From: Rhabdophis nuchalis
Taxonomy: Eukaryota > Chordata > Lepidosauria > Squamata > Natricidae
Assembly: GCA_039707465.1 (NCBI GenBank)
Contig: CM077643.1
Span: forward strand, 325,009,919 to 325,073,918
Direction: 5' to 3'
DNA length: 64,000 nucleotides
Shown here piece by piece: positions 1 through 10,040 of the stretch (position 1 is its first letter; every line of letters starts with the position of its first letter). Position numbers and translations under genes: made by a program. The notes under the pieces were generated by a model. That model had not been told where the DNA came from. It worked only from the letters and a program-made list of their open reading frames with translations, and searched no databases.

Positions 1-159
1 TCATTTTTTTTTTGCGAAAGGGGGACAATCACTATATATTCAATTTATAATCTACAATACATATCCTCAGGCTGCCACACTCTTCCCTCCTCCTCCTCTA
101 TGTTTGGACTTTATTTTCCCAAATCTGTCTCAACTAAGTGATGGGGCAATGCATTAGAA

Positions 160-281
160 CAGGGGTCGTCATGGCAGAGTCGCATGATGTATTGTTACTT
201 TTTTCCCCTTCACTAAATCGGGCGTCGGTGTGGCCAGCGTGTGATGCATCTGGCCCGTTGGCCACGAGTTTGACAGCCCTG
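160..281. mobile_element. hAT MITE, CAGGGGTGTCAAACT family
   Basis: A 122-bp non-autonomous DNA transposon. Left end CAGGGGTCGTCATGG and right end GAGTTTGACAGCCCTG form degraded terminal inverted repeats. It is flanked by CATTAGAA (152-159) and AATTAGAA (282-289), an 8-bp target duplication with one mismatch. The interior has the family's GATGCATCTGGCCCG segment. It has no coding capacity. Four more copies lie at 6215, 6914, 16050 and 46995. Confidence 0.85.
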
Positions 282-415
282 AATTAGAAAGATGAGAAAA
301 ATTGATATTCAGCTTGGTTTCAGCAAAGGGAGGTAACCCCTCTCCTGCTGGCAAGCACTCCAAAGACATCTGGCTGGGTATTATAAGGTAGTAAAAGAAA
401 GGGGTGAATTAAGAT

Positions 416-808
416 CAGTGGTGGGTTTCAAATTTTTTTAGAACCTACTCTGTAGGTGTGGCCTATTTTGTGGGCGTGGCTTGGCAGTCATGTGACAGGG
501 TGGGAGTGGCCACCTTTTAAAATGTGGTGAAACTCATTTAACAACGCTTTTGCTTAGCAACCAAAATTTTGGACTCAATTTGATGATAAATTCTTCCTTC
601 CTTCCTTCCTTCCTTCCTTCCTTCCTTCCTTCCTTCCTTCCTTCCTTCCTTCCTTTCCTTTCCTTTCCTTTCCTTTCCGTTGGGTCACTGGCAACGGCGG
701 GCCAGATTTATTTCCAGGTACGCCGGTGGAACCCCCCTCTCACCGGTTCTCTAAATTTCACCAACCGGCTCTCGCGAGTAGGTGCGAGCCTGCAGAAACC
801 CACCACTG
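416..808 (+). mobile_element. hAT-like composite MITE with internal (TTCC)n
   Basis: A 393-bp element with ends CAGTGGTGGGTTTCAAA and GAAACCCACCACTG, flanked by perfect 8-bp duplications ATTAAGAT (408-415 and 809-816). The middle (about 520-590) matches the right end of the Tigger-like MITE seen at 54190-54592 (AACTCATTTAACAACG, TTGCTTAGCAACC, TTTTGGACTCAATTT). A (TTCC)n/(TTTCC)n tract fills 591-678. The copy at 12977 has the same build, so the chimera formed before it spread. Confidence 0.9.
591..678. repeat. (TTCC)n then (TTTCC)n microsatellite
   Basis: Uninterrupted TTCC units to about 652, then TTTCC units to 678. It lies inside the composite MITE at the position where the 12977 copy carries (TTTC)n. 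The small Pro/Leu/Ser-rich ORF across it is a by-product of the repeat. Confidence 0.95.
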
Positions 809-816
809 ATTAAGAT

Positions 817-1718
817 GGTCCTTAGCTTGATCCAGCAGGCCAATTCTTACTAAACACCTTGTCATGCTAAACATTTGAAATCCATTGAGAATGTCAACAT
901 TGTATATGCAGGCTAACCTGCTTGATATAATGCTCATTCGAAACCCTTGGGAAATGTTTTCATCATATTCTCTTTTTAAAATCTTGTCAGGTAGGGAATG
1001 AGAGGCTGAATCGTATGCCTGTGCTCATTCTCATATACTAGTAGCCCTGTTGAGCATAGTGGGAATTTCTTCTTCTAAATAAACATGCTACACAGGAAGA
1101 TAGTTCTTCTGAGAGAGGGGAGTAAACACTATGTTCTACTAAGGATCTTCACTGAAGCTGACACTGCTTAAACCTAACGCATAAATGAAATGAAGCTGGA
1201 GGCCCTAAATCAGAGAGATAAGCCTACAGAAGACACTGGATGATTTAGGATGGTGAAACACAGATTATGCATATCAGGGTGAGGTCAATGAGGCTGCAAT
1301 TGCATTATCCTGTAATATTTTGCTTGATTCTACTTTGCCTCCCACACTTAGCTAACCTGATCCTGAACCCTACTATACAGGACTAATTCATGCCCCTCAC
1401 ACAATTCCCTGATGTTAACATATTCACAATGCAGATATATTTCAAACATTTAGCATTTCTGGTTCCTTGCAACCCCTGCACTTTTGCTACACGGGACATT
1501 TGTGTTGTGGGAGTTTTTCTTCTTCTTCTGGACAGACTGCTGCCATTATCATATTTCATAGGGGACCCCTCCTTAAACATTTTACCCACAATGAGTTGGA
1601 GCTCTTGTCGTGGGTAGTTCCAATATCCTAATCAATCATGTTTGGCTTTGCCCAACCAGTTTCCTTCTTTCCACTCCAGAGCTTTCAATTCAATTCTAAC
1701 ATCCGCTATATCATAAAC
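817..1718. other. No feature recognised
   Basis: AT-rich sequence with small ORFs only (75 codons or fewer), no recognisable repeat end and no long palindrome. Confidence 0.6.
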
Positions 1719-2704
1719 CAGTGATGGCGAAACTTTTTTGGCTCGCGTGCCAAAAGCGGGGGGAGCGCAGGGGGGTCATACACGGGCGTGCCACACCCAT
1801 AATACCATGCACATGACTCCAGCAAGCATGCACGCACGCATGATCAGCACTCCCCTCCTTTTAGCTTTATAGGAGCCTGGGGAGGGCGAAAACAGCCTCC
1901 CCCTGCCCCCCCACCCTCTGGGGTGCGAAAAATCGGCCCTATGGGCAAACAGGAAGTTCAGGAAAAGACTTCCAGTTTGCTCATAGAGCTGGTTTTAGCC
2001 CCCTGGAGCCTTCAGGGAAGCCTCCTGAATGCTCTGGAGCAGGGGTCACCAACCCCCAACCCCCGGGCCGCAGACCGGTGCCGGTCCGTGGCTTGATAGT
2101 AACCGGGCCAGAGTGAGTGGCGGAGAGAGTAGCGCAACTCTTAGGAAAGTGTAGCAAACACTCCGCTATCCTGGCAGCTGGCCGGGGCGCTCCCCAGGGG
2201 CAGGACAGGGGCAACGGCCTGCATTTGGGGGGTTCAGGGCACCACCTGGCCCTGCGCGGGGGGAAGGGGCTGCCATGCAGCCCATCCTTCCCTGCCCCAG
2301 CCGAGGATCCTTCGCCCGGGACCCCTGGCAGCTTTTCTGCCCGGTTGCACATGACCGCCGAATGCACGCACGGCCCACGTGACTCCACTCACCCGCTGGA
2401 GGCTTCCACCGGTCCGCGGAATTTTTTTTTACATGAAACCGGTTCCTGGTGCCAAAAAGGTTGAGGACCCCTGCTCTGGAGGGCTAAAATCAGCCCTACG
2501 AGCAAACCAGAAGTGACTTCCAGTTTGCTTGTACAGTCGTTTTTTGCCCTCGGAAGGGTGAAAAATGGCCTCAAATGAAGCCTGAAATCAGCTGGCCAGC
2601 ATCCGCATGCGTGCTGGCCAGCTGACAGGGCAACGCCATGCGTGCCCTGACAAATGGCTCTGCGTGCCACCTGTGGCACGAGTGTCATAGGTTCGCTATC
2701 ACCA
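1719..2704. mobile_element. hAT MITE, CAGTGATGGCGAACC family, with nested hAT
   Basis: Left end CAGTGATGGCGAAAC and right end ATAGGTTCGCTATCAC are a degraded inverted repeat of this family (compare 47495-47866). Without the nested insertion at 2040-2473 the host is about 540 bp. Interior GCCAAAAGCGGGGGGAG and GGAGCCTGGGGAGG modules are shared with the 47495 and 63351 copies. Flanks TCATAAAC and TCATGTGG are only a partial target-duplication match. Confidence 0.75.
2040..2473. mobile_element. Nested hAT MITE, CAGGGGTCCCCAACC family
   Basis: Ends CAGGGGTCACCAACCC and GGTTGAGGACCCCTG, flanked by perfect 8-bp duplications CTCTGGAG (2032-2039 and 2474-2481) made from the older hAT around it. Subterminal GACCGGTGCCGGTCCGTGG and CATGAAACCGGTTCC are family marks, also seen in the copy at 20849-22478. 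The GC-rich interior produces long spurious ORFs on both strands. Confidence 0.92.
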
Positions 2705-2915
2705 TCATGTGGTCACTTTTTGCGAACTTCTGATAAGTCAAAGGGGAAGTCAGATTCACTTAACAACCATATTACTAACTTAACAAATATATTGATTCGC
2801 TCAACAACTGTGGCAAGAAAAGTTGTAAAATGGGGCAAAACTCACTTAACAAATGTCTCACTTAGCAACTGAAATTTTGGGCTCAATTTTGGTCACAAGT
2901 CGTGGATTGCCTATA
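2705..2915 (+). mobile_element. Tigger-like MITE, right-hand fragment
   Basis: Matches the right half of the element at 54190-54592: CAGATTCACTTAACAACC, CAAGAAAAGTTGTAAAA, CTCACTTAGCAAC and TTTTGGGCTCAATTTTGG occur in the same order. The left half is missing; the hAT at 1719-2704 abuts the break. Confidence 0.75.
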
Positions 2916-3436
2916 TTGCTTAGAAAAATTATTGGGCAGAAAATTATCGTAGCTGTGTTACTTTTTGCAACATTTAGTAAAAGAAAAAAATGCATCTATG
3001 ACAGATTATTATTTTTTTTTTATAAAGCACAGAACAGCTGTGTCTCTGATCAAAACACCAGCCAAAACCTTGGAACAAATCTGCAAGTATCTCGTGTTGC
3101 ATTGCCCAAGATGAGCAGTAAATGAACTATGAAGAATATATGTTAAAAATATCGTTTATTGAGCCACATGAGATTGAACATTGACTGAAGCAACAGTTGT
3201 TTTCCTCAGCATGGATGGGGAACAGACACTGAATCAGCTCCAGAAGAATGAGGTGGAGAGGGAACAATGATAATCATGTAGCCCATTCTACAAGTCAACC
3301 AAATTGGAGGATGGGTAAAATGTGTAAGGAGTGGGGTGTGAATCAGGAATGAAGTTCAAAAGCAAAAAATCTGAGTCATAATTCAAGTCTGGGGAGGCAC
3401 AGACTCCTTCCCTGTCCTTTCTCAGTCTTCTCTTGA
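2916..3436. other. No feature recognised
   Basis: AT-rich sequence without a recognisable repeat end or a convincing ORF. Confidence 0.6.
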
Positions 3437-3605
3437 CAGTCAGCCTGAAAGCAGACATTCGGCTTTTGGAATCGAGCTTAAGTTTTTGCTGCCTGACTCA
3501 CAGAAGAAATGGCAACCCCATCTATCCAGTTTAAAGTTAAATTGAGTAACACTGCCCAGAGTCACTTGAAATAGGTAGCTATAGAAATAAAATAAATACA
3601 TAAAC
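3437..3605 (+). repeat. Possible old LINE/SINE 3' end
   Basis: Ends in ACTGCCCAGAGTCACTTGA, TAGCTATAGAAATAAAA and an A-rich tail, the general form of squamate non-LTR 3' ends (compare GCCCAGAGTCGTTGAGAA at 13641). Family not identified. Confidence 0.4.
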
Positions 3606-3799
3606 AAAAATACGCGAGTGAAAACGCCACAAATGCCTTTCATTCATGCCTGAGGAAAAAAACAGAGTAAACATTCAGTAACTCCAAAGTGGCTGCCCTT
3701 TTATGATGTGGTGCATCAGTTGTTTTGAGATTCCACCTAAGGAGCCTATTACTATTGGCACTTTCTTTTGCCACAGTTATCCTACTGCGATATGCAGAT

Positions 3800-4037
3800 A
3801 GCACTTAGCAATAGCACTTATATACCGCTTCACTGTGCTTTACAGCCCTCTCTAAGCAGCTTACAGAGTCACCATATTGTTCCCAACAATCTGGGTCTTC
3901 ATTTTACCCACCTTGGAAGGATGGAAGGCTGAGACAACCTTGTGCTGGTGAGAATCGAACTGCCAAACTGCTGGCAACTGGGAGTCAGCAAGATTAGTCT
4001 GTAATATTGCATTCTAACCACTGCGCCACTGCGGATC
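3800..4037 (-). mobile_element. tRNA-derived SINE, uninterrupted copy
   Basis: Reads in reverse. The tRNA-like head lies at the right (complement of CTAACCACTGCGCCACTG, with B-box-like complement GAGAATCGAACTGCC near 3952). The body has TACAGCCCTCTCTAAGC and ACCTTGGAAGGATGG, and the left end is GCACTTAGCAATAGCAC. This is the reference copy for three others in the window, each of which was broken by a hAT insertion. Confidence 0.85.
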
Positions 4038-4549
4038 TTTGCACGTTGCGATTTTCTCCACTTTTCTCTCTTCTATTCTGCCGTCTCCAGGTACTGCGAC
4101 ATTATTATGGTTATTAGAAAATCTTAGAATAAAAAGGGTGTCAATATAAAACACAGGCATAAAGTACAATGTGTTTTAAGATTACAATGAACTACAAGAA
4201 TGATACAGCAAAATGTTGCAAGAGTTTTGCAATGCTGCAGATTTAGCAGAATGTTGTAAATCAATAGTAGGCTATTCTGCTCTACCTTCCCTTTCCTGTT
4301 CTGGGGAGAAAAAGAGGTCCAGAATATACAGGGCAAATAAGATTATACAAAGGTAAGAATAGAACACTTTTAGTTTTTAGGGCTCTTATTTTTAATATTT
4401 ATGGCTATATTTTATTAAAACCAGGAACTAAAGTTCCTACTTTTCATTGGGGCTGTCATCCAGCAGCTCAAGAAATAGAAGTCATGACATATACATGACT
4501 TAAGACTATTTGTTTAGCAGCCATTCCACATTACACCAGTGCTGAGGGG
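4038..4549. other. No feature recognised
   Basis: AT-rich sequence with one 70-codon antisense ORF and no repeat signature. Confidence 0.55.
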
Positions 4550-5018
4550 GGAAAAAACCTGACCTACCTTGCATCTCCATGGTCATGTGATCGAAGTTTG
4601 GGGTCTTGGCAACAGGCAAGTATTTGCAAGGGTTGCAGTGTCCTGGGGCCATGTGATTGTCCTTTGCGACTTTCCCAGTTGGCTTCTGACGGGCAGAGTC
4701 GTTCTGTGAGGGAGAAGGAATGTTTCTAAATTTGATTGATAGAATAGAATAGAACAGAACAGAATAACAGAGGTGGAAGGGACCTTGGAGGTCTTCTAGT
4801 CCAACTCCCTGCTTAGGCAGGAAACCCTACAGCATTAAATAAACAAATACATAAATAAATGCCAAAAGGGAAATCTTAACGACTGTGTAATTTACTTAAC
4901 AACTGTGAATTAACAGTGATTCTCTTAACAACCATAAGTCATAAAACTGGGGGCAACTCACTTAACACCTTCCTTGCTTAGGAACAGATATTTTGAAGCT
5001 GTGAGTCAAAACCTACCT
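4550..5018 (+). mobile_element. Degraded Tigger-like MITE interrupted by a CR1 tail
   Basis: Left part (4560-4730) has CATCTCCATGGTCATGTGA and TTGCAGTGTCCTGGGGCCA. The right part (4865-5018) has CTTAACGACTGTG, CTTAACAACCATAAGTC and AACTCACTTAACACC. Order and motifs follow the fuller copy at 54190-54592. The CR1 3' end at 4739-4835 separates the two parts. Confidence 0.65.
4739..4835 (-). mobile_element. CR1 LINE 3' end with ATTCT-type tail
   Basis: GAGGTGGAAGGGACCTTGG, GTCTTCTAGTCCAACTCCC and GGCAGGAAACCCTA are the complement of the CR1 3' terminus. The tail outside it is AGAATAGAATAGAAC, i.e. degenerate (ATTCT)n on the element strand. Only about 100 bp of the element is present. Confidence 0.9.
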
Positions 5019-6171
5019 AGGGTTCTGGTATTCAGAAAAATGGCTCCTTCTGCAGCAATTATCACTTAGCAATGACCCATCATCACTGAGGTTGCCCCCA
5101 TATGAATGTGTGAACCTGCTCTTAGAGAACATAGTGCCACAAAGGACTTGAACATTTATATTCAAACGTGTTGATGATCCCCTTTTGCTGATGAGTATAT
5201 TTTTATTCTGCCTTTCAACAGAAAGCATTTTTTTTACTGATGGAAAGGTTGGGAACCAGGCTGTCTCTACGTTTCCTTTATTGTGTTTGTCAATCTCTTA
5301 CAAAATATTTTATGTATCTTTACAAAAGAACTAATATTAAAAGAAGTAAACCACCTACAAGAATGTCTGCAGTCTTTGCCAAGCTTAGAAATGCCAGATT
5401 TCTGATTTCTTTCCTGCTCACATCATACAGGACTACAGTCAACCACACTCCTACAGTCTATAACAAACAAAAAAACCCGGTGGGGAAACATGATTTTCTT
5501 CTTGACGTAGCTTTGGATCTTGCTTACCTAGCGATGCCTGACTATGAACTAGAGGCCCGTGGATTGAAAAATCATCCCCTCTAAATAAAGAATAATAGCG
5601 CGACAAAAACCCGTCATCTAATTTCCCAAGCGTTTTCTTCTCCTGTCAAAGAGACATCTGTGTCTCCCTTTAGAATTCTTCAAAATATGTTTTAGAGGGT
5701 TTGTTTTCTCTTGCTTTTCTGGTTGCAAAGGGATCCCAGATGCTGTTTCTGTAATTCTGCAGCCTACCTGCCTGCCATGCTTACTGGAGAGAAGCTAGCT
5801 GGTTCCTAACTCATGGCATGAAAGCAAAGCGTTAAGAGTTTTCTGTATCTCTTTGATGCTATGTAGCGATCAGCTGGGTTTTTGCTCTTAAAAGTTTGGT
5901 AATCCAGCCTACAAAAAGGATTTTCCTGGTGATTTTTTCTTTCTTTCAGGTTTAATTTATCCACCCAAGTAGAGAATGTCAGGTGAGCAACATTATGTTG
6001 CCAGAGTCCCTACTTTTATTTTTATTTTCATTTTATCTATGAAGGTTTGACAGCATTACAGCGATATCACTAGGAGAAGAGAGGTCAGATCTTTCATGCC
6101 TTACTTTATTGGAGGGAATTAGTATAATTTGCTGTATTTTACCTAGCAAAACAGCTGCTTTTGTCTTTATT
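5019..6171. other. No feature recognised
   Basis: Low-repeat sequence. The longest ORF (5240-5584, plus strand, 114 codons) shows no domain, signal or family resemblance and has no visible exon context. I do not call it a gene. Confidence 0.55.
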
Positions 6172-6197
6172 TACACACACACACACACACACACACA
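6172..6197. repeat. (CA)13 microsatellite
   Basis: Uninterrupted CA dinucleotides, 18 bp before the first of two adjacent hAT MITEs. Confidence 0.95.
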
Positions 6198-6214
6198 AAG
6201 CGATGCTTCTAGAG

Positions 6215-6339
6215 CAGGGATGTCAAACTGGCAGCCCATGAGCCAGATGCATCACATGCAGGCCACACCCACCCCAGCTCCACGAATGGGAAAAATATCA
6301 CGAAACATCACGTGACAGCAATGTGATGCTGTGAATCTG
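6215..6339. mobile_element. hAT MITE, CAGGGGTGTCAAACT family
   Basis: Left end CAGGGATGTCAAACTGG, interior AGCCAGATGCATCACATG and GGCCACACCCACCCC. The right end is worn. It is flanked by TTCTAGAG at 6207-6214 and 6340-6347. The right duplication also serves as the left duplication of the next element. Confidence 0.85.
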
Positions 6340-6347
6340 TTCTAGAG

Positions 6348-6573
6348 CCATGATGGCGAACCTATAGCATGGGTGCCAGAGGTGGCACACAGTGCCCTCT
6401 CTGTGGACACGTGCGCCATCGCCAGCTGGTCTTTCCACATGCCAGAGTCCTGGAAACCCAAAGACCAGCTGTCTGGTGCACATGCATGCGACGGCTAGCT
6501 GGTCTTCAGGTTTCCAGCACTCTGGCGCACATCCGGTTTGGGCACTTAGTGCCAAAAAGGTTCGCCATCACTG
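6348..6573. mobile_element. hAT MITE, CAGTGATGGCGAACC family
   Basis: Left end CCATGATGGCGAACC and right end GGTTCGCCATCACTG form inverted repeats. Flanked by TTCTAGAG at 6340-6347 and 6574-6581. No interval separates it from the preceding MITE's target duplication, so one of the two inserted into the duplication left by the other. Confidence 0.9.
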
Positions 6574-6746
6574 TTCTAGAGGGGGAAAAACATTATTTTG
6601 CTGGCAATTTTTTGTGGTGCAACGACTGGCTGGAATGGAACTCTGTAAGTGGCATGTGAGGACAGTAGAGAAAAAATTACACAGCATTAATTGACAATTG
6701 CCCTAAAAAGGAAGAATGTAAGCTACTGACTTATGAGTAATACACG

Positions 6747-7110
6747 TGGTGCTGCTATCATTAGAATGCCGTATTGCAGGATGCCAACTGACAGAAATTC
6801 AATTCTGACCGGCTCAAGGTTGACTCAGCCTTCCATCCTTCTGAGGTCAGTAAAATGAGGATAAAGATTGTTGGGCGTAATATGTTATAAACTGCTCTAT
6901 ATACTGCTTAGAGCACAGGTGACAAACTCATGGCATCACATTGCTGTCACGTGATGTTTCATGATGTTTTTTCCATTCGCAGAGCTGTGGTAAGTGTGGC
7001 CTGCGCATGATGCATCCAGCCCGCAGGCCGCATGTTTGACACTCCTGGCTTACAGAGTGCTGTAAAACACTGTGAAGCGCTATATAAGTCTAAGTGTTAT
7101 TGCTATTGCT
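6747..7110 (+). mobile_element. tRNA-derived SINE split by a hAT MITE
   Basis: Forward copy of the SINE at 3800-4037: CATTAGAATGCCGTATTGC, CAAGGTTGACTCAGCCTTCC, AAGATTGTTGGGCG, then after the hAT AGTGCTGTAAAACACTGTG and GCGCTATATAAGTCTAAGTG. The hAT entered at GCTTAGAG of the SINE. Confidence 0.88.
6914..7047. mobile_element. hAT MITE inside a SINE
   Basis: Ends CACAGGTGACAAACTC and GTTTGACACTCCTG. Flanks GCTTAGAG (6906-6913) and GCTTACAG (7048-7055) form an 8-bp duplication with one change. Interior TGATGCATCCAGCCCGC and GAGCTGTGG match the family. It sits at the SINE site that another hAT hit in the copy at 53781. Confidence 0.9.
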
Positions 7111-7212
7111 ATTGACAACAGAGGTAATTGTATTTTATTTTTCTATATGTGCACTGAGAGGTTATGCACCAGACAAATTCCTTGTGTGTCCAACCACACT
7201 TGGTCAATAAAG
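7111..7212 (+). mobile_element. 3' end of a CR1/L3-type LINE
   Basis: GCACTGAGAGGTTATGCACC, GACAAATTCCTTGTGTGTCC and CACTTGGTCAATAAAG lead directly into an (ATTCT)n tail. The arrangement (3' terminus, AATAAAG, ATTCT repeats) fits the snake CR1-type LINE tails known to seed such microsatellites. Assignment to a subfamily would need a library search. Confidence 0.6.
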
Positions 7213-7391
7213 AATTCTATTCTATTCTATTCTATTCTATTCTATTCTATTCTATTCTATTCTATTCTATTCTATTCTATTCTAGCCTAGCCTAGCCTAG
7301 CCTAGCCTAGCCCAGCCCAGCCCAGCCCAGCCCAGCCCAGCCCAGCCCAGCCCAGCCCAGCCCAGCCCAGCCCAGCCTAGCCTAGCCTAGC
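7213..7391. repeat. Pentamer array ATTCT to CCTAG to CCCAG to CCTAG
   Basis: About 71 bp of (ATTCT)n, then (CCTAG)n to 7310, (CCCAG)n to 7375 and (CCTAG)n again to 7391, with no change of 5-bp phase. The blocks differ by stepwise substitutions inside one register, so the array probably grew from one LINE tail. Confidence 0.95.
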
Positions 7392-8207
7392 TTAAATTTA
7401 AAAAATGGATATAGCTAAGCTTATATTCCATTACCCTCAGTATCTATGGCTTTCCTCTATTTTTTCCTACCCCTTTCTCCAGCCTTTTCCCAAATTCAGC
7501 AATCTTTATAAATTGTGCAAACAAATAAGTTATCAGGTTTCTTCAGATCTGTGGCTCCAGTTTGAAATGACACAGCTTTTCTGATACAACTCCTAAAGAT
7601 ATTTTGTGTTTCATCACTGGCTTAGGACATGAGAATGTTTGGGAGTTGGGATTCCTCATGATCAAAATATTCCATTGTATCTGTCCCATGTTCAGTATCT
7701 TATGAGGTTGTTGGCCTTTGAAGTTTATGAAAAACCTTCATAGTCCCCCCCCCCCTCACTAACTATGAAAAGGAAGAGGAAAGAAATGTGGTGTCTGCAT
7801 GATAAATAGAACCTAGGCAGCAAAAGAAGAAAGATTGTGGTTATTAAGTTGTCCTTCCTCATTCTGATTGCCTCTTTGAAAAAATGGCATTTATGAATAT
7901 AGTATAAAAATGTGAGTCCCCAGTCAGTATATAAATTAAATACTAGAGTAAAAACAACTTTGTGGAGAACAACTTTCCAGCATCAAGCAGATAATCTTGT
8001 CCCCAGTGAATAATGAGATAATTTTCTGTCAGGATAAACAGCTATTCATAATCCAAATATCACTGTAAAAAAGGGATTCCAACAGTGCATCTGAAGAAAT
8101 GTCTATTTCAAAACTCAGTAATGTTCTGAAAGTACAATAATCACTTAGAAAAGGCTAGGGAAAGAATATTCTTTACAAATGTTAATAGTGAGTTCTGCCT
8201 AAATACG
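7392..8207. other. No feature recognised
   Basis: Low-repeat sequence apart from a short poly-C run near 7746. No ORF of note. Confidence 0.55.
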
Positions 8208-8261
8208 TCATCCATCCATCCATCCATCCATCCATCCATCCATCCATCCATCCATCCATCC

Positions 8262-8316
<55 letters not shown>

Positions 8317-8390
8317 ATCTACCCACCTACCTACCTAACTATCGATATGTATGTATGTATGTATGTATCCATGTATCCATATTTGTCCTT
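8208..8390. repeat. Compound tetranucleotide repeat ATCC/ATCT/ACCT/ATGT
   Basis: (ATCC)n to about 8262, (ATCT)n to about 8316, short ACCT units, then (ATGT)n from 8347. Each block differs from its neighbour by one base of the unit. Confidence 0.95.
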
Positions 8391-8452
8391 GAAATATGCA
8401 TGCTTTATTTCAATTTATATATGTATTTATTTCAGTGTATATATTTCTTTAA

Positions 8453-8809
8453 GGGGACACGATGGCTCAGTGGCTAAGACACTGAGCTTGTTGATAAGAA
8501 AGATTGGCAGTTCGGTGGTTCAAATCCCTAGCATTGCATAATGGAGTGAGCTCCTGTTATTTGTCTCAGCTTCTGCCAACCTAGCAATTTGAATGAACGT
8601 TAAAAATGCAAGTAGAAAAATAGGAACCACCTTTGGTGGGAAGGTAACAGCGTTCCATGCACCTTTGGCAGTTAGTCATGCCAGCCACATGACCACGGAG
8701 ACGACGTTGGACAGCGCTGGCTCTTCGGCTTGGAAACGGAGATGAGCACTGCCCCCCTAGAGTCGGGAACGACTAGCACATTTGTGCAAGGGGAACCTTT
8801 ACCTTTATG
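8453..8809 (+). mobile_element. Sauria SINE, full length
   Basis: tRNA-like head with A-box region GGCTCAGTGGCTAAGAC and B-box GGTTCAAATCC (8517-8527), then the body and a Bov-B-like 3' end (AGAGTCGGGAACGACTAG, TGTGCAAGGGGAACC, ACCTTTACCTTT). Perfect 11-bp target duplications TATTTCTTTAA lie at 8442-8452 and 8810-8820. The 3' end implies mobilisation by Bov-B LINE proteins, as known for this SINE family. Confidence 0.95.
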
Positions 8810-8820
8810 TATTTCTTTAA

Positions 8821-9659
8821 AAATGATGTTTCAATATCACATGCACATTGAGTGCATCCTGATTACATCATGACAAGCATGTTCATCTTCAGAATTTCTT
8901 TTAAAAATGAAATTCTTTTAGAAACTCTGAATTCTTTTGGATTCTTTTGCTCTGATTGTTGAATGATCTTAAAGTTATAATAAAAATAGTCAAGGAACCC
9001 GATGAAAAAATAGAATTAAAATTAATTATAAAGGCCAAGTTAATGACAACAGCTACAGCAACCAGTCTTAGAAGTGACAACAAAGATATGGTAGGCAGCT
9101 TTTTCCCTTTAGGGTTGACTATCAACAATTATAGAACCAGCAGTTAAAAAATAGCAACAAATACCTTGGAAAAGATACTCTGTGGAAAAGATGCCATGAT
9201 TTGTTTCAACTTATGAGAACCAGGATTGTGCAGGCAATGGCTGAACCTATGACACTCTATTGGAAGTGAATGTTGCACTTCAAAGAAGCAGGAGAGAAAG
9301 AGTATTGATCTTTTTGAACGTTGATGTTGGACAATACTCCTGAGACTACTACAAATAGCCAAGGAAAACAAATGGGTTATAAAACAAATTAATCCAATGT
9401 CCTCTCTTGAGACACATTTGAGCGGGCTCAAATGATCATACTTTAGACACCACACATGCAAAGACATCGCTCCCTTGAGTGGTCTATAAAGTTGGGAAAA
9501 ATGGAAAGAAAGAGAAGAAGAGGACAGCAGAAAGATAGATGGAGTTGATTATAGTGGTGAAGAGTGTAATGATGGGATACTTTGAAAGGTCAAATTGAGG
9601 ACAGATAATATTGAAAACTATTTATGTGATCACTAAAAGGTGATATCAACTTGATGGCA
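8821..9659. other. No feature recognised
   Basis: AT-rich. The longest ORF (9144-9467, minus, 107 codons) has no recognisable domain. Confidence 0.5.
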
Positions 9660-10012
9660 TATAAACAGTGAGCCACTCCTGGATTTATGGCTGCAGATGG
9701 AAAGGCAAGTGGAAGTTATGCCCCAACTTCCTTGAGACTAGTTGTAGCACAATCTGGACCAAGATACTTTACTGACAGTAATTCTTGCTCTTATCATCAT
9801 GTAATTAGATTGTTGTAACATACTATATATGGGACTAGCTCTGAAAACAATTCAGAAGCTTCCATAAAAAATGTGGTAGCTGGGCTGTTAGCAAGCAAGT
9901 GTTACTAAGAAAGTATGACCACGTTGGTTGCCAATAGATGTCTAAATCTAATTCAAAATCTGTTTTTTGACCCATAGAGCCCTATATGACTTGGATCCAG
10001 ATAGAATCTGCC
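9660..10012 (+). pseudogene. Highly degraded L2-like reverse transcriptase C-terminus
   Basis: With frameshifts and stops, the translation follows the C-terminal part of L2-clade ORF2. TGTAACATACTATATATGGG resembles the CN-LYMGL segment, CGTTGGTTGCCAATAGATG the WLPV segment, and AGAGCCCTATATGACTTGG the KALHGLGP segment. This is far older than the L2 copies at 20.9 and 56.7 kb. Confidence 0.55.
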
Positions 10013-10040
10013 TTGGCCATTGCATGGATGCAGGAGGAGG

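Noticed and set aside
1981..2688. ORFs of 70-135 codons on both strands around 2.0-2.7 kb
   Set aside because: They fall entirely inside two nested hAT MITEs with high GC content, and no protein family is recognisable.
1711..2712. TCATAAAC/TCATGTGG as a true target duplication of the 1719 hAT
   Set aside because: Only four leading bases agree, and the right flank belongs to a Tigger-like fragment with no left half on the other side, so it was left out of the TA-centre count.
7213..7391. CRISPR-like regular repeat
   Set aside because: Pure pentamer tandem array without spacers in a vertebrate LINE tail.
8453..8540. Possible tRNA gene from A- and B-box-like sequence
   Set aside because: The boxes belong to the head of a Sauria SINE with an 11-bp target duplication and a Bov-B-like 3' end. 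No tRNA cloverleaf is intact.
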